Assembly (NCBI GenBank): GCA_023262365.1
Contig: JALRBF010000086.1
Span: 1 to 8,065, forward strand
Source of the DNA: Burkholderiaceae bacterium
Lineage (GTDB): Bacteria; Pseudomonadota; Gammaproteobacteria; Burkholderiales; Burkholderiaceae_C
Direction of reading: 5' to 3'
DNA: 8,065 nt
The translations under genes were made by a program, and so were the position numbers. The notes beneath the pieces were generated by a model. That model was given only the letters and a program-made list of their open reading frames with translations. It had not been told where the DNA came from and did not search any database. Positions 1 through 5,392 of this stretch are shown here, in pieces. The stretch's first letter is position 1. Each line of letters begins with the position of its first letter.

Positions 1-7
1 GGTACGC

Positions 8-101
8 GGCGAGCCTTCCCGCATGGTGCAGTGGCCAACCGGGTCAGGTGGGGAACCAAGCAGCCCTAACCATCAAACCAGTGACGGGGTTAAGGCTCGC
101 C
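8..101 (+). ncRNA. ffs: Bacterial small SRP RNA (4.5S RNA)
   Basis: This is the RNA of the signal recognition particle, which binds Ffh and targets nascent inner-membrane proteins to the translocon. The diagnostic helix-8 core is present: GGTCAGG at 42-48, a GGAA tetraloop at 52-55, and AAGCAGCC at 58-65 forming the asymmetric internal loop that binds the Ffh M domain. The ends pair perfectly (GGCGAGCCTT at 8-17 with AAGGCTCGCC at 92-101). Inner helices are also visible (CCCG 18-21 with CGGG 85-88; ATGGT 23-27 with ACCAT 69-73). The length of about 94 nt fits the short proteobacterial form. The exact ends are uncertain: bases 1-7 may belong to the transcript or its promoter, and the promoter lies outside the window. 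The photolyase block starts about 108 bp downstream on the same strand. Confidence 0.88.
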
Positions 102-172
102 ACCCCGCGCTGCGGAGGGGGTGGGCAGTTGTCCTACCGGCGGCAAGGGCTTGGCTTTGGCGATACGCTCAC

Positions 173-208
173 GCCTTTGTGTTGCGCGCTCTGCGCCAAG
201 GCTTTTTT
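173..208 (+). terminator. Possible Rho-independent terminator or leader hairpin before the photolyase block
   Basis: GCCTT at 173-177 pairs with AAGGC at 198-202. Inside it GCGC at 184-187 pairs with GCGC at 193-196 around a 5-nt loop. The stem is followed immediately by six T residues (203-208). An alternative fold pairs 154-162 with 194-202 (nine pairs, one G-T) before the same T run. It could end the SRP RNA transcript. Oddly, the T run abuts the ATG at 210, and the only Shine-Dalgarno-like bases for that ATG (AAGG, 198-201) lie in the 3' arm, so the element could also control the downstream genes. The stem is interrupted, so confidence is moderate. The rest of 102-209 holds no gene I can support. 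Confidence 0.4.
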
Positions 209-209
209 G

Positions 210-386
210 ATGCCGGCATCGTCCCGTTCGTTTAAGGGCAACAAAGCCCACTTACCCAGCAAGCTGTGCGCAGTGTGTCAGCGCCCCATGACGTGGCGCA
301 AAGCCTGGGCCACCAACTGGGAGAACGTGCGTTACTGCTCGCAGCGCTGCCGCCAACAACGCACCCAGGGGCCCCGCGGCGAATGA
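210..386 (+). CDS. DUF2256 family small zinc-ribbon-like protein
   Basis: This is a 58-residue protein of the DUF2256 family, whose biochemical role is unknown. The family hallmark is clear: FKGNK near the N-terminus (8-12), then C20-x2-C23, the RPMTWRKAW stretch (25-33), W37, V40, and YCS..C with C43 and C47. The four cysteines suggest one bound zinc. I chose ATG 210 because family members start just before FKGNK. The frame stays open back to 48, but that extension would run through the SRP RNA and does not look like protein. The stop overlaps the next start (ATGA), so this gene and the following flavoprotein are probably translationally coupled. From general knowledge, DUF2256 genes often sit beside cryptochrome/photolyase genes, which fits a partner or accessory role (inference). 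Only a weak ribosome-binding site (AAGG, 198-201) is visible. Confidence 0.85.
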   Translation: MPASSRSFKGNKAHLPSKLCAVCQRPMTWRKAWATNWENVRYCSQRCRQQRTQGPRGE

Positions 387-1924
387 CGCACAACCTGGTG
401 TGGTTTAAGCGCGACTTGCGCTCGGCCGACCACGGCCCGTTGCGCGCGGCCTTGGCCAGTGGCCCCACGTTGGCGCTGTATTGTTGGGAGCCCTCGGTGT
501 GGCAAGCGCCCGACGCGTCGTCGCGCCAAGCCGAGTTTGTGGCCGAATGCCTGCACGACTTGCAGCACCAGTGTCAGTTGCACGGCGTGGTGTTGCACGT
601 GGCGCAAGGCGAGGTGCTGCCGGTGCTTGAGCGGTTGCATGGCACGCACGGCTTGCGCGCGGTGTACAGCCACGAGGAAACCGGCAACGCCATTACCTAC
701 GCGCGCGACCGCACCGTGGCCGCATGGCTTAAGGCGCAAGGCCTGCCGTGGCACCAAAGCCAACAGCACGGCGTGGTGCGTGGCCTAAAGCAGCGTCGCA
801 CCTGGCTGGGGCAGTGGCGCGCGCACATGCAGCAGCCCGTGGTGGCGCCGCCGCCTACCGCCCAGCCGGCCACGCCCAAGGCCCCCGCGCCAAGCGCAGC
901 CGGGGGCCCACCTAAGGGGGTGAGCCACGTGCTGCCGGCACCGCAGCGTCAGCGTGGCGGCCGCGAGGCCGGCCTGACGGTGCTGCAGCAATTTTTGCAG
1001 CGCGGCAGCGCACAGTATCGCGGTGGCATTTCGTCGCCGCTGTCGGCACCCACGGCGTGCTCGCGCCTGTCGCCTTATTTGGCGTGGGGCTGCCTAAGCA
1101 TGCGCGAGGTGGTGCAGGCCACCGAGCGCACCCTGGCGTCTTGCCACGCCGGTGACCCACGCCGCGCCGGCCTGCGCAGCATGCTTAGCCGGCTGCACTG
1201 GCATTGCCACTTCATTCAAAAGCTCGAGAGCGAACCCGCCATTGAATGGCGCAACATGCACCCGGGCTACAACGGCCTGCGCGAAGCCGACTGGCAAGCC
1301 CACCACTTTGAGGCGCTGACCCAAGGCCGCACCGGCTGGCCGCTGGTGGACGCCTGCGTGGCCATGCTGCGGCACACCGGGTGGCTTAACTTTCGCATGC
1401 GGGCCATGCTGGTGTCGGTGGCGGCCTACCCCTTGTGGCTGCACTGGCGCGAGGTGGGTTGGTGGCTGGCGCGGCAATTGGTGGACTACGAGCCCGGCAT
1501 TCACTGGAGCCAAATGCAAATGCAGTCCGGCACCACCGGCATCAACACCACACGCGTGTACAACCCCATTAAGCAAGCGCGCGACCACGACCCGCAAGGC
1601 CAGTTTGTGCGCCATTGGCTGCCGGTGCTGCGGCGCGTGCCCGATGCGTGGGTGTTTGAGCCCTGGCGCATGCCCGCCAGCGTGCAGCAAGCCTGTGGCG
1701 TGCGCGTGGGGCACGACTGGCCGCTGCCGCCGGTGGACTTGACGCAGGCCACGCGCCACGCCAAAGCACGCATGCACCAGCGCCGCGCCCAACCCGAGGT
1801 GCGCGCAGGCAAACAAGCCGTGCTGGCACGCCACACCGCCAACAACGGCAAGCCCCCCGCCCGGCTCACCCCGCGCGCGCGCCGCAACACGCCGCCAGCG
1901 GCTCAAACCACCTTTGACTTTTAA
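383..1924 (+). CDS. Cryptochrome/photolyase-family FAD protein with atypical active-site motif
   Basis: This 513-residue flavoprotein has the usual two-lobe photolyase layout. The N-terminal alpha/beta antenna-type domain begins with VWFKRDLR at 6-13. A Pro/Ala-rich, poorly conserved linker spans about 150-190. The helical FAD-binding domain follows, with the SRLHWHCHFIQKLE helix (269-282), RTGWPLVDA (316-324), HTGWLNFRMR (331-340), and DYEPGIHW running into SQMQMQSGTTG (368-386). The basic tail of about 40 residues looks disordered. Aligned by eye to E. coli PhrB, D372 matches D368 and W359 matches W355. The active-site Asn378 position is His374, and Trp382 and Trp384 are Met378 and Met380. 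I believe this H/M pattern recurs in a subfamily annotated only as cryptochrome/photolyase. Activity could be repair or photoreception; the sequence cannot decide. Start ATG 383 overlaps the DUF2256 stop, and the next gene starts 3 nt after the TAA. The upstream in-frame ATG at 266 lies inside the DUF2256 gene and is not needed. Confidence 0.9.
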   Translation: MTHNLVWFKRDLRSADHGPLRAALASGPTLALYCWEPSVWQAPDASSRQAEFVAECLHDLQHQCQLHGVVLHVAQGEVLPVLERLHGTHGLRAVYSHEETGNAITYARDRTVAAWLKAQGLPWHQSQQHGVVRGLKQRRTWLGQWRAHMQQPVVAPPPTAQPATPKAPAPSAAGGPPKGVSHVLPAPQRQRGGREAGLTVLQQFLQRGSAQYRGGISSPLSAPTACSRLSPYLAWGCLSMREVVQATERTLASCHAGDPRRAGLRSMLSRLHWHCHFIQKLESEPAIEWRNMHPGYNGLREADWQAHHFEALTQGRTGWPLVDACVAMLRHTGWLNFRMRAMLVSVAAYPLWLHWREVGWWLARQLVDYEPGIHWSQMQMQSGTTGINTTRVYNPIKQARDHDPQGQFVRHWLPVLRRVPDAWVFEPWRMPASVQQACGVRVGHDWPLPPVDLTQATRHAKARMHQRRAQPEVRAGKQAVLARHTANNGKPPARLTPRARRNTPPAAQTTFDF

Positions 1925-1927
1925 GTC

Positions 1928-3472
1928 ATGACCCAACCCTCCGTGCGACACCTGATTGTGGTTTTGGGCGACCAACTTGACGCCGAGGCCGCGGCATTTG
2001 ACGACTTTGACCCCACGCAAGACGCCGTATGGATGGCCGAGACCATGCAAGAGAGCACGCACGTGCCGTCGTCAAAAAACCGCAGCGTCATGTTTTTAAG
2101 TGCCATGCGACACTTTGCGCACACGCTGCGCGACTTGCAACGCCGCGTGTGCTACCAACACTTGGACGACGCGCAGGCCGCCCCCACCCTGTCGCAGGCG
2201 CTGGCGCGCGACGTGGCCGCGCTTGGGCCCCAGCGCCTCATCATGACGGCCCCGGGCGAATGGCGCGTGCTGCACGAGCTGCGCCACACCGCGCACACTC
2301 TGGGCGTGCCCCTGGAGGTGCGGCCCGACCGGCACTTCATGTGCTCGGTGCGCGAGTTTGCCGCCTACGCCAAAGGGCGCAAGCAACTGCGGCTCGAGGG
2401 CTTTTACCGCCACATGCGCCAACGCCATGACGTGCTGATGCACAACGGCGAGCCCATCGGTGGCCAATGGAACTTTGACAAAGACAACCGCGGCACCTTT
2501 GGCGCCAAAGGCCCGGGCACCCTGCCCGCGCCCACGCGCGTGGCACCTGATGCCATCACGCAAGACGTGATGCAGCTGGTGCAGCAACGCATGGCCGACC
2601 ACCCGGGCGACTGCAGCGGCTTTGCCTGGCCGGTTACGCGCGCCCAGGCGCTGCTGTCCCTGCAAGACTTTGTGCACCATCGCCTGCCGCACTTTGGCAC
2701 CTACCAAGACGCCATGTGGGAAGGCCAGGTGTGGCTGTACCACGCCCACCTCTCGGCCGCGCTTAACCTTAAGCTGCTGCGCCCGCGCGAAGTGATAGGC
2801 GCCGCCGTGGCCGCCTACAACCAAGGCCACGCCCCATTGCAGGCAACAGAAGGCTTTGTGCGCCAAATATTGGGCTGGCGCGAATACGTGCGCGGCATTT
2901 ACTGGACGCAAATGCCCGACTACGCCACGCGCAACGCGCTGGATGCGCACGGCGACTTACCCGCCTTTTACTGGAGCGGCAACACCGACATGGCCTGCTT
3001 GGCCGACGCCATTGGCCAAACCCTGCGGCACGGCTACGCACACCACATTCAGCGGCTGATGGTAACGGGCTTATACGCCTTGCTGCTGGGGGTCCGTCCC
3101 CAAGCCGTGCACCAGTGGTACCTGGCCATGTACGTGGACGCCGTGGAATGGGTGGAGCTGCCCAACACCCTGGGCATGAGCCAGTACGCCGACGGCGGCG
3201 TCATGGCAAGCAAACCCTACGCCGCCAGCGGTGCCTACATTAAACGCATGAGCAACCACTGCAAAGGCTGCCGCTACGACCCCGGCCAGCGCACCGGCCC
3301 AGCCGCGTGCCCGTTTACCATCTTGTACTGGGATTTTTTGCTGCGCCACCAAGCCACGCTACAGCGCAACCCGCGCATGGCGCTGCCGCTCAAGCACCTG
3401 ACCAACCTAAGCCCGCAAGACCAAGCCGCGATTCAGGCCCAAGCCCATGCCCACCGACAACACGTGGCCTAA
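1928..3472 (+). CDS. Iron-sulfur bacterial cryptochrome / (6-4) photolyase (FeS-BCP class)
   Basis: This 514-residue protein belongs to the class of Agrobacterium PhrB and Rhodobacter CryB, which bind FAD, a [4Fe-4S] cluster and a ribityllumazine antenna. PhrB repairs (6-4) photoproducts in light. The N-terminal domain opens with LIVVLGDQL (9-17) and continues with WMAETMQEST. The cluster ligands are visible as Cys357, Cys445, Cys448 and Cys461. Their spacing (88, 3, 13) equals that of PhrB Cys350/438/441/454. The active-site histidine pair in AHHIQRLMV is His372-His373, at the same offset from the first cysteine as PhrB His365/His366. Other class signatures are GQWNFDKDNR, GWREYVRGIYW, and NTLGMSQYADGG. 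The length is normal for the class and nothing appears truncated. The gene lies 3 nt after the preceding flavoprotein and overlaps the next gene by 26 bp, so it is mid-operon. No strong ribosome-binding site is seen, and coupling is likely. (6-4) repair is a family-based inference; a sensory role as in CryB is the alternative. Confidence 0.95.
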   Translation: MTQPSVRHLIVVLGDQLDAEAAAFDDFDPTQDAVWMAETMQESTHVPSSKNRSVMFLSAMRHFAHTLRDLQRRVCYQHLDDAQAAPTLSQALARDVAALGPQRLIMTAPGEWRVLHELRHTAHTLGVPLEVRPDRHFMCSVREFAAYAKGRKQLRLEGFYRHMRQRHDVLMHNGEPIGGQWNFDKDNRGTFGAKGPGTLPAPTRVAPDAITQDVMQLVQQRMADHPGDCSGFAWPVTRAQALLSLQDFVHHRLPHFGTYQDAMWEGQVWLYHAHLSAALNLKLLRPREVIGAAVAAYNQGHAPLQATEGFVRQILGWREYVRGIYWTQMPDYATRNALDAHGDLPAFYWSGNTDMACLADAIGQTLRHGYAHHIQRLMVTGLYALLLGVRPQAVHQWYLAMYVDAVEWVELPNTLGMSQYADGGVMASKPYAASGAYIKRMSNHCKGCRYDPGQRTGPAACPFTILYWDFLLRHQATLQRNPRMALPLKHLTNLSPQDQAAIQAQAHAHRQHVA

Positions 3473-4640
3473 CCCCAGCCGTGAGGCGGCAGAGGCCACG
3501 CTGGCGGCCATCAACCCCAGCGCGTACGCCCGCACGCGCAACCACCTCAGCGGGGCCGTAACTGGCCTGTCGCCCTACCTCACCCACGGCATGATTACTC
3601 TAGCCGACGTGTACCACCACGTGGCGGCCCGCCACACACTGCCGCGTGAACACAGCCTGGTGCGCGAGTTGGGCTGGCGTGCCTTTTTTGCGCACGCGTG
3701 GGCCCACTTACAAGACGGCATACACCAAAGCCAGCGTCCAGGTCCGCTGCCCGAGGCCGCCTACGCCACCACCATGCCGGCGGACATCGCCGCAGGCTGC
3801 ACCGGCGTGACCGCCATTGACCACGCCGTGCACACCCTGCACACCACAGGTTTGCTGCACAACCACGCCCGGCTTTGGCTAGCCAGCTACGTGGTACACG
3901 GGCGACGCGTGCACTGGCACACCGGCGCGCGCTGGATGCACAGCTTGCTGCTGGACGGCGACTTGGCCAGCAACCACCTAAGCTGGCAATGGGTAGCGGG
4001 TACCTTTAGCAGCAAACCGTATGTGTTTAACGCCGACAACGTGGCCCAGTTTGCTCCGCCAGCCTGGCACAGTCGCGGCAGCGCCATTGATTTAAGCTAC
4101 CCCGACTGGCAACAGTTGGCCACCGGCCAGCGCCCGGCACTGCCGTGCGGGCCCACGCCAGCGGCGAATGCCACCCCGGACCACGTGGTCACGCAACCCC
4201 CGCCCGAGCTGAACTGGCAAGCCCCCAGCGCGCCGCCGCTGCGGGGCCAGCGCGTGCAGCTGCTGCACCCGTGGGCGGTGGGCCAGCTTGACCCGCACGC
4301 CTCGTGCCGTATTGGCGTGGCCATGGCCGCGTGGCACCACGCTCACCCCTGGCACGCGCGCCGCTGGCACTGGATACACCACGCCATGCAGCCGCACACC
4401 ACCGCCTGCTGGTGGGTGCCGCATGTGGCCGACCTGGCGCAGGCGTTAGCCCAAGCCAGCGAGGTTAGCGTGGTGGCCAACGGCCACATGCGTGCGGCCA
4501 TTACGGCCATCCGTCAGGCCTTGCTGGCGCATGCCGGGGCCCCGCGTTTGCGCGTGATTGAGCCGCCCGCGCTGTTTGCCCCCGTGCAGCCCATGGCGCG
4601 CAGCTTTTCGGCGTGGTGGCGTCGCACCCAATTGGCATGA
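3447..4640 (+). CDS. NewPHL-type photolyase: N-terminal FAD domain, C-terminal alpha/beta domain
   Basis: This 397-residue protein lacks the usual N-terminal antenna domain and starts directly in the photolyase catalytic domain. Motifs in order are TGLSPYLTHGMIT (39-51), ELGWRAFF (74-81), TGLLHNHARLW (134-144), and DGDLASNHLSWQW (170-182) followed by FNADN (194-198). The counterparts of E. coli PhrB Asn378, Trp382, Trp384 and Trp359 are Asn176, Trp180, Trp182 and Trp157, so the catalytic asparagine and at least two electron-transfer tryptophans are kept. After a Pro-rich linker (about 230-265), a strand-helix domain begins with VQLLHPWAVG (270-279) and runs to the end. This reversed order is the hallmark of NewPHL photolyases, reported to repair CPDs in single-stranded DNA and to seal the FAD site with the C-terminal domain. 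Repair activity here is inferred from the family. ATG 3447 overlaps the previous gene by 26 bp, and the stop overlaps the next start (ATGA). Confidence 0.88.
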   Translation: MPTDNTWPNPSREAAEATLAAINPSAYARTRNHLSGAVTGLSPYLTHGMITLADVYHHVAARHTLPREHSLVRELGWRAFFAHAWAHLQDGIHQSQRPGPLPEAAYATTMPADIAAGCTGVTAIDHAVHTLHTTGLLHNHARLWLASYVVHGRRVHWHTGARWMHSLLLDGDLASNHLSWQWVAGTFSSKPYVFNADNVAQFAPPAWHSRGSAIDLSYPDWQQLATGQRPALPCGPTPAANATPDHVVTQPPPELNWQAPSAPPLRGQRVQLLHPWAVGQLDPHASCRIGVAMAAWHHAHPWHARRWHWIHHAMQPHTTACWWVPHVADLAQALAQASEVSVVANGHMRAAITAIRQALLAHAGAPRLRVIEPPALFAPVQPMARSFSAWWRRTQLA

Positions 4641-4670
4641 CCCCCGCGCCCCGCCCGCTACCCAATTGGC
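4627..4670. repeat. Two copies of CCAATTGG-centred direct repeat
   Basis: The 11-mer ACCCAATTGGC occurs at 4626-4636 and again at 4660-4670, 34 bp apart. Each copy contains the perfect palindrome CCAATTGG. The pair straddles the NewPHL stop and SGNH hydrolase start and lies within coding sequence. It could be a chance repeat or a protein-binding site; no function can be assigned. Confidence 0.3.
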
Positions 4671-5392
4671 TATGGCGTACTCTGTTGGTGGGGCTGGCGC
4701 CGCTGTTGCTGGCGCAGGGGCGCCACACCCGCCGCGTCACGCCGCGCCTGCCCGAGCCCACCGGCCCGCGCCACGGTCAGCAAGGCCAAGGCCCCGTGCT
4801 GCGCCTGCTCATATTGGGCGACTCGGCCGCTGCAGGCGTGGGCGTGTCCACCCAACACGAGGCCTTGAGCGGCTGCTTGCTGCGGTCGCTGCCCCACACC
4901 CACCACGTGCAATGGCAACTCATGGCCCGCACCGGCACCACCACCGCCGACGCCCTGGTCCAACTGCAGCGCCAGCGCCCGCAACCGGTAGACGTGGCGC
5001 TGGTCTCGCTGGGGGTAAACGACGTCACCGCCATGGTGCGCACCCGCACGTGGCTGCAACAACAGCACGCGCTGTTGCACACACTTACCACCGCGTGGGG
5101 CGCCCAGCACGTGCTGCTTACCCAAGTGCCGCCCATGCACGCCTTTGCCGCGCTGCCCCAGCCCCTGCGCGCCATGCTGGGTTGGCGCGCCCAGCACCTT
5201 AACCAATGCCTCGAGCAGGCGCTACCGGCTTGGGGCCTGCCCGCCTCGCCGCTTGCCGTGCCGCATGTGGCAGACGCACACGCGTTGGCCAGCGACGGCT
5301 TTCACCCCGGCCCGAGCACCTACCGCGTCTGGGGGCAAGCCGCCGCGCACGCCATCCAGGCGCTTTGCATCGCCGCGGCATCAAAACCCTGA
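4637..5392 (+). CDS. SGNH/GDSL-type hydrolase with N-terminal membrane anchor or signal
   Basis: This 251-residue serine esterase/lipase-like enzyme is of the SGNH superfamily (TesA / lysophospholipase L1-like). Block I is LLILGDSAAAG with nucleophile Ser63. The block II glycine is probably Gly100, in RTGTTTADA. Block III is SLGVND with Asn128. Block V is SDGFHPG with Asp220 and His223, completing the triad. Residues 11-26 (WLWRTLLVGLAPLLLA) form a hydrophobic stretch after a short Arg-containing start, so the enzyme is probably anchored in or exported across the inner membrane. The substrate cannot be read from sequence; acyl esters, lysophospholipids or acetylated glycans are all possible. 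ATG 4637 is preferred over ATG 4613 because it makes the ATGA overlap with the photolyase stop and puts the hydrophobic segment at a normal distance. It is the last gene of the block, and its 3' end overlaps the convergent GTPase gene. Its link to photorepair is unexplained. Confidence 0.85.
   Translation: MTPAPRPLPNWLWRTLLVGLAPLLLAQGRHTRRVTPRLPEPTGPRHGQQGQGPVLRLLILGDSAAAGVGVSTQHEALSGCLLRSLPHTHHVQWQLMARTGTTTADALVQLQRQRPQPVDVALVSLGVNDVTAMVRTRTWLQQQHALLHTLTTAWGAQHVLLTQVPPMHAFAALPQPLRAMLGWRAQHLNQCLEQALPAWGLPASPLAVPHVADAHALASDGFHPGPSTYRVWGQAAAHAIQALCIAAASKP

Noticed and set aside
101..123. CACCCC...GGGGTG hairpin right after the SRP RNA as its terminator
   Set aside because: A stem can be drawn (CCGC/GCGG inside), but no T run follows, so it is not a standard Rho-independent terminator. 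It may only be an RNA-processing or transcript-end stem.
48..209. N-terminal extension of the DUF2256 reading frame back to ATG 48
   Set aside because: It runs through the SRP RNA core and the spacer, does not resemble the family N-terminus, and is not needed because ATG 210 lies just before the conserved FKGNK segment.
1094..2062. Long minus-strand open frame (322 codons) opposite the first two flavoproteins
   Set aside because: It is antisense to conserved coding sequence; the translation is low-complexity (Gly/Ala/Val/His) with no domain, a usual shadow in high-GC DNA.
2096..2950. Minus-strand open frame (284 codons) opposite the FeS-BCP gene
   Set aside because: It is antisense to a well-supported gene, with composition-driven sequence and no recognisable motif.
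4613..4636. Upstream ATG 4613 as the SGNH hydrolase start
   Set aside because: It adds eight residues without family support. ATG 4637 gives the ATGA overlap seen at other junctions in the operon.
4558..5202. Plus-strand open frame (214 codons) in another frame across NewPHL and SGNH genes
   Set aside because: It overlaps two convincing genes; its Arg/Pro/Ala/His-rich translation is typical of out-of-frame high-GC sequence.
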